Part shown: one piece after another, positions 36,618-49,221 of the stretch
Position numbering within the stretch: position 1 is the stretch's first letter
Layout: every line of letters begins with the position of its first letter
Origin: Styela clava
Lineage: Eukaryota; Chordata; Ascidiacea; Stolidobranchia; Styelidae
Length of the DNA stretch: 64,000 nucleotides
Reading direction: 5' to 3'
NCBI RefSeq assembly: GCF_964204865.1
Contig: NC_135252.1
Span: 13,041,383 to 13,105,382 of the forward strand
Position numbers and translations under genes: made by a program
Notes under the pieces: generated by a model
Seen by the model: the letters and a program-made list of their open reading frames with translations, nothing else
Database searches by the model: none
What the model was told of the DNA's origin: nothing

Positions 36618-37160
36618 CAGGGGTGGGCGCAATTTTTTAGTATAAGAGCCGCATGCTGCAAGTCAGAACTTTGAAAGAGCCGCAGAATTTGTGAATTTAT
36701 TAATATTATCGAAATACTATGAACAGAAAAGAAATTCACACAAGAGTCTAATAAGTTAATAACAATAAATAGATAAAAAAGGCAACTCTGACAACTCGGT
36801 TTTCATCTTCGTACTTTCGTTTTTTTTAATTTTGGACACATCGCACAGTAACTTATTAGACTAACTAACCGCAATCAAGCTGCAATACCGCCGACGCATC
36901 AATAAACATTGACCATTGTGACGAACGATTTGCTGACTCGACTGACTTAAATTCAACGCTACAGCGATTTTCATACTAAAACATAATTTGTCCTAATTAT
37001 TGACGAAAACTTCTTTACGGCTTTTAATAAATTAAAAGAGTTTCCATTAAAGTTTTTCTCTTAGTTAAAATTTGGATATTAATTTATGTTAGCGAGAAGA
37101 GCCGCACAAAAAGTCTGGCGAGCCGCATGCGGCTCGCGAGCCGCGGTGTGCCCACCCCTG
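36618..37160. mobile_element. hAT-type MITE, 543 bp
   Basis: The ends are CAGGGGTGGGC on both sides when read inward, followed by subterminal GAGCCGC motifs repeated in both orientations. The 8-bp target duplication atatagac is perfect (36610-36617 and 37161-37168). No transposase. Confidence 0.9.
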
Positions 37161-37302
37161 ATATAGACCAATGATTTTCAACCGACGTTCGGTGGCACAC
37201 TAGATTTCCGCCAATACAGCCCAGTGATTTCGCAAGTATCCATTCAAATCTGAGAATCTACATTGACTTATTTATATTGTTATAATCAAATATGATATAA
37301 TG

Positions 37303-37801
37303 CAGGGGTGACCAACTTACCTGCCACCACGATCGACTAAAATTGTCAAAATATCTCGCGATCGACTGATCGATAAGGTCACGCACAAAAGTAAATGAGT
37401 ATTGAATATGCAGATACCTGCACACACGTATTCAGAAATTTGCTGCCGCTGCCAATAAGCCTGGTACTTTTGGCGCATTCCTAATGAAACTGCCATCATT
37501 TTTTTTATTTTTCATGTTCCATCTAATTTGGTAATTTGATTATATAATTGTACCCCTTGTGAATGCTTCATCATTTATTTAGAATTTATTCAAATAATAC
37601 AATTCTGATTCAAGACCTGCTCAATTTTTAGACGTAAGTGTTGGAAATTCGTCAAAAAACCTTGCATAAAACTGGTTCAGGGCAATTTTTTGAGGGATGT
37701 TATCACATTTTCTCAGCATCAGACGCGATGTATATTCGATATCGTATACTCGAGACGCGGCGATCGACTGGTCGATTGCGATCGACGTGTTGGCTACCCT
37801 G
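37303..37801. mobile_element. hAT-like MITE related to the element at 56972
   Basis: It starts CAGGGGTGACCAAC and ends, read inward, CAGGGTAGCCAAC. Subterminal cgatcgactaaaattgtc, cgatcgactgatcg and gatcgacgtgttggc match the larger copy at 56972-57802. No matching 8-bp flank was found, so one end may be rearranged. Confidence 0.7.
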
Positions 37802-38349
37802 TTGTCTCGTGTCAGTAAGTTAGCAAAACTGAGTTTATAAACTTATAATAATTTTTAATGTCACACAATTTTAAGCCATACATAGAGTAAGGTGGATAAC
37901 ACAATGTAATCCAGTATATTTCCAAAGTCTGTGTTATCACACTCGCCTCTGATTACACCCATATGAAATTTGTTTTATGGCTTGGAGGCATGTAAACAAC
38001 ATACGTTGGTTTGCGGATAATAACGTCACCAACAAACTAGTCTGACCTAGCTAACCTCTGTTAACAACTAGTTTATTCTGAGAATCATGCACTGTTTCCG
38101 ACACGCAAATTTTTCTGGGCAAGATTATTTTTTGATAAAGCATTAATATTAATATTATATTAAACTTTTTTGACAGTATGAATATTATGATAAACTTCAA
38201 ACCAATCAGCCCATCACGTGTTTGTTTTTAGGTAATCAGGATTTGAGTCATGGATGGGGCCCGTTCAAGATTGTAAGCTTCTTCAATAAGGTGTTTTTCT
38301 GTGTAAATTGGTGATACACATATTATGGTACACCTGGTACACATATGAT

Positions 38350-38393
38350 GTTCAGGTTGTGCGCCATCTTGATGCACATACTTCGGGAGGTTC
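38350..38393. mobile_element. Palindromic micro-MITE, partial copy
   Basis: The right arm only (gttcaggttgtgcgccatct, tgatgcacatacttcgggagg), preceded by a loop-like ggtacacctggtacac. The left arm is missing and no target duplication was seen. Confidence 0.6.
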
Positions 38394-39153
38394 ATTTTAT
38401 CTGAACTGAAACTTTCAGATAAATCTTGAATTATTATATTTTAAAATTGATGTTACTCCTAGATGATTGTAAAAAAATAAATAAATTGTCACTCGAAATT
38501 GAATAATCAGCTCAAAACTACTAAGATTTTTAATATATCAATACAAAAACTTAAATCTATCAACGTTTTGGTACACGGATATTTTTCAATGACTGTTTTA
38601 TTTTCTTGTTCACGAGAATAAGGAATTGGGGAACTATAAAGTAGGAATTTCTTTTTTAATGGGATTTTGGCAACATATGAGGAATGAGGAACCACAATCT
38701 TGATATGTCTCAGAGGTATACCAACCATGTCCTTCAATATGAACTTAGACTGAATATTACCATTACAAATATTTAGCGTATTTTAATCAATTTCAGCAAA
38801 ACATTACAGAGAATATTTTGGCGGCTTCTATTTTCTTTTTGCAAAGCAACGTTTTTCTGTGACATTCATCAATGGTTGCAAGCATCCTGTTGTTATATGT
38901 TCATTATAAAAGATATATAATTACAATGCATATATCAGCGCCTGCTGTCAAATTAATGATGAAATGTCAATTTACATACGACTGAACAAATGCAGGAACG
39001 TGCCAAAAATACTTTACGTTTAATAGCTATTGAATGTTTGATCAATGAGAATATGACTATAATGCTGCCATGGTAGATGATTACAGCGGAAATATACGAA
39101 TTTTGAAATGAAAGGCAGTAAGAAAAAAATTGAATATTTTATTTTATATCATT

Positions 39154-39440
39154 CAACAAGAGAGTGATGATCAAATATATATATACACGAAGGCGAAAAC
39201 GATGTAGTACGGATACGAAACCTGTCACAGTAGATTATACCGGTATCGCAGTCTTCAATACTTCGCCTGACCGCGAACGTGGAAACGCCACAAGGTGCGC
39301 AATTTTTTCATTTTGATGACGCTATCGCACACAAAATAACGCGGTGAAACATTTTTAACACCAGCAAAATTCTGGTAAAACGAAGGACGCCACATTAATA
39401 GTAACAACATTTTATCAAAAAAATTCATAAGTTTGCTTCG
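39154..39440 (+). repeat. R1 repeat, diverged copy
   Basis: The head caacaagagagtgatgatc and aaatatat are recognisable, and a degenerate tail with aacaacattttatc lies near 39405. Ends are approximate. Confidence 0.5.
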
Positions 39441-39714
39441 TGTTTAAAAACACGATTCGGGATGGCTGGATAATTTTATTATGCTAGCATGGTAGATTCA
39501 ATCTGGTCATTCTATTACCGGGATCCAGCACACATGTTTCTCAATAATTTATTTAGTGAATCTGAATACTGGCTCTACCATACTATATATATTTTAGACG
39601 CTTAATTTTGTACAAACAAACTGCCGGAGTTAAATATATTGTTTGAAGTTTATAGTTGATTGCGTTTTCTACATTAATAATTTTACACTACATTTTCTCT
39701 ATTCAAATTGGAAG

Positions 39715-39786
39715 GAAAAAGTTTGTCATTTCTGCCGTCAAAATGATTTATGTAACAACGAAAGTGAAATTGATATTTTATATTGA
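39715..39786 (+). pseudogene. Orphan exon 4 of the ten-Cys family (broken)
   Basis: After an AG at 39713-39714, 24 codons read EKVCHFCRQNDLCNNESEID, then ILY and a stop. This is plainly a copy of the family's last exon, closest to genes C and D. One of the paired CC cysteines is replaced by Arg, the tail is truncated, and no exons 1-3 were found in the 2.5 kb upstream. It is best read as the remnant of a deleted family member between C and D. Confidence 0.8.
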
Positions 39787-41711
39787 TAGATTTAGCGACC
39801 AAATATATAAGGGGGGTAGAACAAATATTGAAAACAAGGTATTTATTATTTGAATCGCATAAGACTTGTAGAAATGAAATTTTATAATTCACTGCTGAAT
39901 AATTTTTGAATTTTTCTAACAATCCGGTATTTATGTGACATATTTTATTAGAATATATGATTAGAGCAATCCCATAACAATGCATGAATCATACTTTTAT
40001 TACTCTAACTAGCAATGAAGTTGTTTTTTCTTGTAAATAGAGGTTACAATTTTATCAAAAAGTAAAGTAAATGAAGAGTAAAAGCGTGGTGGATTCAAAT
40101 CCACCAAAAAAAGGAATTGTATAGATTTTTTCTGTGAACATCTAAGTCAATCTTAGTTGAACGCTTACATGTCATAAAAAATTACCTGTTATGAATAACT
40201 CTAACTAAAACCAATCAATTAGAGATAAAAATAACTCGATCATAGGTAGAATGAGATCAACAGCTATAGGGAAATCAAATATATAACAAACCTCCATCAT
40301 ATATTGGACAGAATATTGTTGTTCAATGCCATATTTTTATCTCCATTTTGTCATGAAAAAAGGCCTTATAAACAAAAAAATTGGCGATTTTATTAAAATA
40401 GTTCGTGAATATGTGGAGATCGGAACGGAATATATTCGTTTTATCTCTGCTAGATATGATTTTGGGTAGATTTTTTCAATTGTACAATTTTCCTAGCAAT
40501 AAATTTTGCTGTGCCCATATAAAACCATTAAAACGGGTAGTTTTAAAGTAAAAATATAAAAAATCATAATTTATATTCTTTCGAAATGATTGATTTGGTT
40601 GTTTCTAAAACATTGAAAGCTTCTATGTTAGTGGAAATGCATACAATGCGTTTCTAGAACAAATAACGCCTTTTTTTAAATTTTAACTTCAAAATTAATT
40701 AATTTAATCTTGTAGTAAACAGGTAAAGAAAAAATTGTTGTATCCAAAGTATTTCTTATCCTAACACAGCAACGTGAGATATCATATGAAAATTATCTTT
40801 AAAAATAGGTAACGGTAACCTATGTCGAAATGTATGACCTATCACAAACAATTGCATATTGATAACACAGTATGAATTCAATACTGGTTAACAGCAAATG
40901 TTTTCCCTGACATTTCTTCATTAGACATTTACTTCACACCATTTACTTATTAAAGTCGAAGATGTTTTTCTATTATATTGAAATATATTTTATATGAGAC
41001 ACCGAATGACCAAACTATCGAATATATCATTTGCTTTTTATTTAAAATTTGATACTTGGTTTACCGCATTTTATGAGAAATAGCGACACACGTTATTACA
41101 TAACACATTTTAATCAGCATGAGCAATATATTCTTCTCATAAATTGACAAACTGAAATTAATAGAAGAAATTATCAAACAAACATATACCACAATGTAAC
41201 ACTTTCGTAAATGTCGACTTGCACGTCATCTCAATGCGTAATTAATCTATCATTATTGTAAAGATTAGAAAAACCAAAGTTTATTAAACAGACATGTATT
41301 AGTACGTCTGAGCATGACTCACTGGTTTCAATTTAGCCTGAATACTAACACGAAAACTGTGAGAAATATTGATCAAAATATGACGCGATTTCAAAGTAAT
41401 CTAAGAATAATTTACTTTAAATATATAAAAACTAGTAAGCTTAGTTTTATAAATACTACTCAATATGAATATTATCTTGAAATTTTGTGCGTTTGCACGC
41501 TTAACGAAACATACTCATCACGGATATGTATTGTATATTTTTCCTCGTCTTGTTACGCTATTTACTTTCGTTTTCTCTAATTACCCGTTCGCAGGTTTGA
41601 CGCTATTTTTTTGTGTATTCAGCATAATATCTGTTTTGAAATTTCTTTTCAAGTTATATATAGGAAACAATATTGTCAGATATAACTTGTTCAGCCAGAA
41701 GAAGAAACACA
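39787..41711. other. Spacer between the orphan exon and gene D
   Basis: AT-rich, with no supported gene. A perfect 7-bp hairpin (ggtggat-tcaa-atccacc) at 40089-40106 resembles a tRNA T-arm but the rest of a tRNA is absent. ORFs at 41314-41758 are unsupported. Confidence 0.5.
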
Positions 41712-43268
41712 ATGTACGTCAAACTACTTTTTACTGCGTGTTTAGCGATTTGCATTGAGAAAGTTGTTCTTCAAGGTAAGTTGTTTATTTGTATACTCAT
41801 TATAACTGATGATTCTTTCAAGCTGTTAATTAATAGGGTACATGTGACATAGGTGATCACCATCACTAAACGACATCTTAATAAAGCATGTAACAAACAT
41901 GTTTACGTATCTGAATACCTTCATGTGTGGTAGTCAAAGGATGTTAACTATGATTGTTTTAAATAGAATTGCTTAAAGCGTGATCGCGCGTACCCAGTCA
42001 GAAATGAAAAAGCCTCATCTCCAAGCAAAGTTACGAATACTATAATAAATATTATAGCATAAAAATACGAATTATTAAATACCAAATACCGGAAAGCTTA
42101 GGTTAATACGATCCGAAAAGCTATGACGTGTATTCCACATAACTGAGGTTCTTGGTGAAACGCTTTGGGCATAAATTTTTGAGTGAAATAGGTACACTGC
42201 AGCAAACGGATGGAAGTTTACTGACAATTGGCTGGAAACTTTACTTGGAGAGACAAGCTCCGAAATTTATTTTATCCAAAGTATTTCTCAGTTCAGAATA
42301 TTACAGTTCATTATAATATATGTAGAATTTTGTACTCATTTTGTCACGAATCGGCACTAATTTTACACTGGTGATTGACTCTTTTTACAAGCATGACGTC
42401 CATACGTAACTCCATGTTATTTTGGATTCTGAGTAAAGGCTGCTTTTATTAAAATCATATTTCAAATATCCAGGTTTTAACGATGGCTTCGATGATTTCA
42501 GTGATTTATTTGACGATATACCAGCAACAGTTCTTCCAACACCCACTAAAGATCCAGAATGTTATATCGGTAGAACATTTTTTAATGGAACTCATATTAC
42601 ATTGAACAATCAAACGAGTGAAGTCTGTTTGCCGCACGAGGTAAAACTTTTTCATTAGAATTTATTACAGATCCTAATTTCTAGTGTTCCGAAATTTGTT
42701 GAAAAAGATTTAAAATAATAAAGAAACAACAAAATCATTATTAATACAATGATCAGGAATGTATTTGTCGAGTTTGTAGTGATTTTAAATTGAATTATGA
42801 ATTTGATGACTTTTTTATTCGTTCTTTTTGAAATTTGCAATAAGATTTTTAACAAATTGCTACATTTTAGAAAACATGCCAAACAAAAGTAGAAATTGGA
42901 CCAGAAAGTTACAAAATTTTTCGTCAATGTAAAGAGCCAGAAGTTTGTAAGAACAATCAGGCAAATAACAATCAAGTGTGCTACTCAGAAGAAGCAAAAG
43001 AGAAAGAAGTAAGCACGTCCTTTATCCACACTTTTAAACGTTCTCTCATCCTCTCATTTGTTATTTCCAATTTCTATGCCGTTCCCCTTGTATTTGTATA
43101 ACAGTTATGTATCATACACAATGGAATTTCTGAAATATTATTTATTTTCATAAACAGGAGCAACTCTGCTATTTTTGCTGTCAAGGAGATTTTTGCAATG
43201 ATGGAGAGGAAATCGACGTATTGTTACCAGGAGCATTACCTCAAATGGACGAAACCGATGGTCTTTAA
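41712..43268 (+). CDS. Ten-Cys secreted protein D (LU-like)
   Basis: Family member of 159 residues from exons 41712-41775, 42474-42640, 42871-43008 and 43158-43268. The leader MYVKLLFTACLAICIEKVVLQ is a less typical signal peptide (Glu-Lys near its end) but occupies the same exon and phase. Linker: Asp/Phe-rich then Pro/Thr (FNDGFDDFSDLFDDIPATV). Then ECYIGRTFFNGTH...VCLPHE (Cys1-2, with NGT and NQT glycosylation sites), KTCQTKVEIGPESYKIFRQC (exon 3, 46 codons, Cys3-6) and EQLCYFCCQGDFCNDGEEID (exon 4). Ends acidic (PQMDETDGL). A good acceptor (ttgttcagccag) sits 14 bases before the ATG, which would fit an upstream leader exon or spliced-leader addition. Polyadenylation signal AATAAA at 43439-43444. 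The closest paralogue is C. Function unknown. Confidence 0.86.
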
Positions 43269-44704
43269 ATCTGAATTATATGTATTCTATCCACCCGATA
43301 CCGATTTTTGAATTTTCTTTTATTGACTTTTGTTGAAGACCTTACATCATAAATCCTTTGTTTAAATCTTAAAATTAGTTTCCTTGTTTAGTAAAACATT
43401 CAGGATGTATATGATGCTATTAATTTCAATCAATTTTCAATAAACTGTTTAATGAATGCTCAATGTCCTGAATATTTCGATTTATACTATTTGTCAAGTT
43501 TTATATTTTGATGTCCGAAATAACATAAATCGATTCAAAGATTCAATAGTTTTTGTCATATTTTGCCATATCATTTATCAACCTTTGTGGCAACAATTAA
43601 ACTGTCAAGCTGTTCACTCACGACACAAACAGCCACAATATATTAAAATTAACTGTATTTCCGTTCTTCGGGTAATGATGCTTTATATTAAACATAATAG
43701 AAGTGGAAATATTTGTTGGTATATATTAATAGAACTTTCAGAGCATGTCGCTCTTAGAATCGAGCCTGCTTACAAATTTGTTCTTTCACAGTTTAAGAAT
43801 ATGAGAAAATAAATTTGGGAAATTTGAAATAAAAATTACTGTTGTTACCCGCCAAATCATTTAACTATTTTTATGTAATTTCATATCAATGGAATCTTTT
43901 TGAATAGTACTTTACAATAGATTAATCAACTTAATGATCTCGGGTGTCCCTGGGTCATTTTGACACCCCTCTATAATTTTTTTAATATTTCACCAACCAA
44001 AAATGCCAAAGACATCATTAATGTGTCCCTAAAAAGCTTATTTTTGTCGCTTTCCACTAAAACGCGCCCAAATTACGTAGCGTAAATGCGTCCGCCCATA
44101 TGCCGGTAAGAAGAGAGAAATTTCAAAAATATTCGAGAAAAAGTTTCTCACTTTTAACGCTGTGGTCAACACGTGATTGATATGCGAGAAAAAGAGTTTT
44201 CCTTTGGACGAGTTTTACGTCACCTTCAAAATAAAACAAAAGTGGGATTAGTAAGTGAAGTGATATTCGTTTTATCGAAGAGCATTTGATCGAGTGCTGT
44301 CTGGTATCTTTGTTTGTTTATTATGAGCCGGAGAACGTTGCTCGTGCGTTCAAAATACTTCGTTTTCAACTAACAACAGATTCTTTGTTCATTTTTAAGC
44401 TTTGAAATACTTATACAGATAAAATTGACCTTGTTGCTAAATAAAAATTATACATAAAAAAATATGATGACGTCAACGTAATTAAGAACACTCGGATCAA
44501 GCATGGATAATTTAAACTCAAACATTTTGAGTTTTGAAATTGGTTTTGTTCACATGCAGACCACTATGAAATACTATTGACCCCCCAAAATACATTTAAT
44601 TCAGCCATAATTCCAAATTATGACACAGATTAGCCATTTATAACCGGTCCGATCCTACCCGTACACTACGAGCAATAAAAGCACTAGTGGTAACTAATTT
44701 TTCA
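43269..44704. other. Spacer D to E, first part
   Basis: It contains a 118-codon plus-strand ORF at 43456-43812, beginning just after gene D's polyadenylation signal, which has no signal peptide or recognised domain. Elsewhere nothing is recognised. Confidence 0.4.
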
Positions 44705-44910
44705 TGGTGACCGTACATTTGAACCCACGTACATTTGAACTCATGTGTATATCCGCGGGTTTAATTTATCTGCGGGTGCTAAAACCCATGGGTTAAGGTT
44801 AGTATGAGTTCAAATATCCGCAAAACAAAACAAAATTCCATAGGTGCAAAAGTATGCAGGTGCAATTGTCGTGGTTTTAAATGTACCTGGATTCAAATGT
44901 ACGGCAACCA
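44705..44910. mobile_element. Terminal-inverted-repeat element, 206 bp
   Basis: The left end TGGTGACCGTACATTTGAAC and the right end read inward TGGTTGCCGTACATTTGAAT match closely, and the match continues through cc-acgtacattt-aac for about 36 bp. Internal text is repetitive (gtacatttgaac, cgcgggttt). No clear target duplication was found, so the superfamily is uncertain. Confidence 0.65.
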
Positions 44911-46330
44911 AAATTCATTTCTCATATATTTCATTTGTTTTCATTCTGATTTAACTTCCTTTAATATAGGCAATACTGAATGAAGCCCTTGAATTTCTTA
45001 TTTTTTACGTGACTTCTAAAACACCGATAATTTTGAGATCAATTGAAGGTAAAGTTGAACATGGAGTCCCACATTTCAACCTGTCTTTTATTACTATTTT
45101 AGCAAAAGTTCGGGTTCGCTTGTTATATGTTAGCGCCGCAGAATGATCTTCAATCCCAATTCCCGCCACTTAGCCTAGTGAGTAGGAATGAGTCTAGTTA
45201 ACGCAAAATAAAAAGATAAACGGGCAACTTCCAATGGAAAAAGTACAATTTTAGTATAAGTACTCATTTTTTGTTCAACAAATGATCGTCCAAATTGATA
45301 CCTCAATAGAAAGTTACAACAAAACGCTAAAACAGGTTTTTGATAGATTTCAATATTCTCATAGTTATTCCTACAAAGTAAAATTTTTTTAGAAAAAAAT
45401 ACAAATATTCAATTCAGTCTATTTTAGAATTTCCATGCAAATTGATTGCGTAGTATAAGAGAACCAATTTTCTTTATCAAATGCTCATACTTTACTGAAA
45501 ACGAAATAACCAATAAATAGACATGTTTTTGAAATTGAGATACCATGAAACACAGCCATAATTGTACAATTTTTTTCAATATTAAGCATAAGCCGTGGTA
45601 ATATGCACTCGAATAACTTCTTATCTTGATCAAGTTTATGTTGCCAGAGGCAAATTGAAATGTAGTTGTTCATATTATCAGTAATAAAGTGAATGTTTCA
45701 ATTTTAAAAATGAGATATATTTTACTCGTTCATAATAGTAAATCGATATCATTGTTTGGTATTGTATATAACATTTTAAATCAATACCACAAAATCAGCA
45801 TGTTTAGATAAATAATAATCCAATATACATTTTCGACATTGCATCTAATAGCTTTACTGAAATATTCAAGTTGGAATGCCGAATTTTCGTCCCAACCCAA
45901 AGACGTTTGATCTCGTATATATAAACAAAAATTTTGTAACATTTCGTTTTGATGGTATCAAAAAAATAACATCTACATTTTTTTACTCATATTGGTGAGT
46001 CAGATTTTCAGTTGCGGAAAGTCAAAGAGTTGTTCACGGAATTTGATACCTAATTATTTGTGGTGCGTAAATTCTTTAGTAAGGAAAGAAAGAAAAGCTA
46101 AAATGTTGCAAATAGAACAGCTATTTTCAATGCAGCCCTATGTTGTAGAATAATTTCCTATAGTATTACTGTAAAATCAAGATGATTATGGGATGATTAC
46201 ATGAATATGATGGAACATTTACAGAAATAGCTTTCAAATTTTGAAAAACAAATATAGAATTTATACCATTTTATGAGGTTTTATTTCTTTTTATTTAGTA
46301 TAGATTCTGTAAATCAGATACGGATACGCC
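44911..46330. other. Spacer D to E, second part
   Basis: AT-rich 5' flank of gene E. ORFs at 45424-45673 (minus) are unsupported. No promoter element could be fixed with confidence. Confidence 0.45.
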
Positions 46331-47443
46331 ATGAAAGGTGTGCAAATCCTTCTCACAATAGTTCTTAATTATTGTGCAGTCTATGGACAAGGTAAGGTTT
46401 TAATAAAACAAGTTATGCTACCTTCTAATAAAACTCAAAATTAAGAGGAAAAGATTCTGTTATGATTTTTCATATTGTTCTATTAATTCATAGGTTGAAT
46501 GTCACGATAAATACAATCAAATTTATTTCCTCTTAGACACAACAAAATGTTCAGCATTTTACATTAAACTTTTGTTGCAGATGGGACGGAAGTAGGGGGC
46601 GGAATTGGTGGAATCGGTGGTGCAACGGGAGCAGGATTCAAAGTTTCATCGCCAATCACTTCAGAATCTAATCGATGTTACTGGGGGATAAATGAATATG
46701 ACGGAATCAATGACATAGATCACAAATTTGAAAAAGAAGTTGCATGTTCTTGGGGGAAGGTAATGCTTTTACTAAGTCAATAAAATTAAATTTCCTTACA
46801 AAACCTGGGTTGGTATACATAGCTTTCTCATTTCACATAAATTAATTTCCAATTAATTAGTAATTTCCAAGTGCAAGTCATTGGGTAAGCTATTCCGTGG
46901 AAAGGTCCTTCCTTCCACATATAAACGGTGTAAGTGGCAATTCTATATAATTACATTTCTATTTTATTTTTAATTTTATTTAGTCAAGATGCCAAGTCAA
47001 ACTTGAAATCCGACCAACCGGTTACAGTATTTTCAAAACTTGCAAGGAACCTGAAGCTTGTGAACGAAATATTGCAAACAATCCACAACAATGCAAAGAA
47101 CCGTACGCAGCTAATATGGAAGTAAGAAAATTTTCGCATTATAATAAGTGTATTTGTGAGATGCATTTATATTCATCTTTTCAACCTTTTTTTTATCGCA
47201 TTATTACTAGTGTTTCTACTAGTATTCCAGCTACACTTCTTCATTGTTATGTCTCCAGACTTCTCGTTCTCACATAAACTGAAGCAATTAAACAAATTTT
47301 GAGAAATAAAATATTTAAACACTGAATATATTTTTATTTTTTAGCATCGAGTTTGTCATTGGTGCTGCGATGGAAACTTATGCAATGTCAACGATCTTAT
47401 CCCTATTGATTTCAATGCAAAAACCAAGATACCGAAGCAATAG
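46331..47443 (+). CDS. Ten-Cys secreted protein E (LU-like), Gly-rich linker
   Basis: Family member of 158 residues from exons 46331-46391, 46581-46759, 46984-47121 and 47345-47443. The signal peptide is MKGVQILLTIVLNYCAVYGQ. The linker is Gly-rich (DGTEVGGGIGGIGGATGAG) instead of acidic. Cys1-2 lie in RCYWGINEYDGINDIDHKF...ACSWGK; exon 3, 46 codons, begins SRCQVKLEIRPTGYSIFKTC (Cys3-6); exon 4 reads HRVCHWCCDGNLCNVNDLIP and ends with a basic tail (AKTKIPKQ). The cysteine frame is intact while the linker and tail differ in charge from C and D. Polyadenylation signals lie at 47533-47538 and near 47583. Function unknown. Confidence 0.86.
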
Positions 47444-49221
47444 TTCAAGTAGTGCATACTCATATACACATGTTAAGAATCTGATTATAAAACTTTTACA
47501 AGGACATCAGAAAAAAATCGTATTAATTGTAAAATAAATGCTGAGCGATATTTTTATTATTGTGATATCACATTTTGAATGGAAATAAATTAGGTTGATT
47601 CCTGGAATTCTATTTTTGTATTTTTTCTTTCGGGATTCGGAGACAACAATTTGTTTGGAAAGAGATTTAAAAAGAAGGTTATGTGAGAGGGAAAGTAATA
47701 GGAACGCATATAGTCAATTGGAATATTTCATCCAAAGATAAATCAACTTCGTAAGTGACAAAATAATAAAATATCAAAAACATATATTTGTTTGTAAACG
47801 CGAAATACGCTGGGAGAACGCTTGTACAAACCAAACTTCTGGGAGCGGTTCAAGATTGAGGAATTTAGCCATAGAAAGTTGAGGAAAGAACAAATGCGAG
47901 TCGACAAAAAGATGGTAGAGATGTCGCTATTGTAGAGGAGGTAACCTAATTTGTATTAGACAAATACTCAAGGTGAAAAATCTAGTTGCCCGGAACAAAA
48001 TTATCTGCAATGAGAACGAGGATATACTTTTCAAAACGGTGTGAGTATCAGATTTGAAAAGCTTCGTTACACGCCAGTGAATAATCGTAACTACGTGCGT
48101 CAAAAGTCCAGTATAATGTTCGATTCATTTGCTTTTCGTTGTATTGTTGTAATTGTCATTAGATTTTTCATGACTCACATATTTGTTAATATTGTAATCA
48201 CATATTAGTTTAATCGTTCTGATGAAAAAAGATTAAGAACCCACGAAAGATTTCATCAAACATGACCGGACTTTAAAGTGGTATTTTATCATAACCGTTT
48301 CTTTGTCTATAAATAAATATAGCAGCTAACGTCCATCCCTCGTAAATAATGAATCAAAAACAATACTAGGAATTATATGGTATAAACTGTATAAGATATA
48401 ATTCATTTTTTGAAGTACAATGTACGCCTAGTGTCCGTGACGTAAAACTAGTAATATAGATTTTAATCTAACGTACGAAAACAAAACACGTATTCGCCAT
48501 GCGATGGTTGAGATGTAAAACGTTCAGAACGACCCACCCTGAAGGGATATTTAAGAAGTTTTCAAGTTGAATTTGTTATTGCCGTGCCAGTAATGATTTT
48601 GGTATAAAACGGGAGTCTAAATACCAAACCATATTTGATACAAACGGAGTCTGAACAAAATATAGCATTTTACCGGATTACCTCGCAAAAACAGCAAAAC
48701 CGGTTTCACTAGTAAAACGATTGTGCTACGTACTTATACTGACACTCAATAAGATATCAGTTTTGAAAGAATAGTTGTAGGAGGTGTCAATCTTATACCA
48801 AATTACAATTGTTGATATGTTCAATTTTACTTTTATCTGTTGAGATAGATTTGCCGGAAAGAATAGGTCTCCATTTTTATTTACCGCATTAGGCTTATAT
48901 GGAAGAAAATTGGTATGAATTCAATTCACTGCCTCGTCGGTTAGCGATCCAGTTAGGATATGAGAAAACCTATGAAATAACGCACCGCTTGCTGTTATTG
49001 GATTGGATGTATTTATATTTAAATTACTAGTAATATTTGGCATTTGTGATTTGTTCGACTATGTTCAGAAGTCTCCTTTGTTTGCAAATACAATGCCTCT
49101 TAGTAGTATGCTATTCAGTGTGATGTCTAAATGTACATTTATAATGCGAATTTATTTCTTTTTGTATTAAGTTTTTGTTACAACTGTAAAGCTGTGGCAA
49201 TCAACGCAAACAACTACAACC
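47444..49221. other. Spacer between genes E and F
   Basis: No supported gene, RNA or transposon ends. This is the 5' flank of gene F; no clear TATA box was located near the start. Confidence 0.5.

Larger units (their letters stand above)
37802..39714. other. Intergenic with micro-MITE and R1 copies
   Basis: It contains a partial micro-MITE (38350-38393) and an R1 copy (39154-39440). A minus-strand stretch at 38570-38740 reads protein-like (MVGIPLRHIKIVVPHSSY, then VAKIPLKKKFLLYSS), but no family or splice context was identified and it is not called. Confidence 0.45.

Noticed and set aside
38507-38737. 76-codon minus-strand ORF with coding-like text
   Set aside because: No domain, signal peptide or splice sites that join it to anything; possibly a transposon relic but unassignable.
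40085-40110. tRNA T-arm-like hairpin (ggtggattcaaatccacc)
   Set aside because: No matching acceptor stem, D-arm or anticodon arm could be laid out upstream, so it is not a tRNA gene.
43920-43980. piggyBac-like end (ccctgggtcattttgacac)
   Set aside because: No TTAA flank and no partner end were found nearby, so the match is too weak to call an element.
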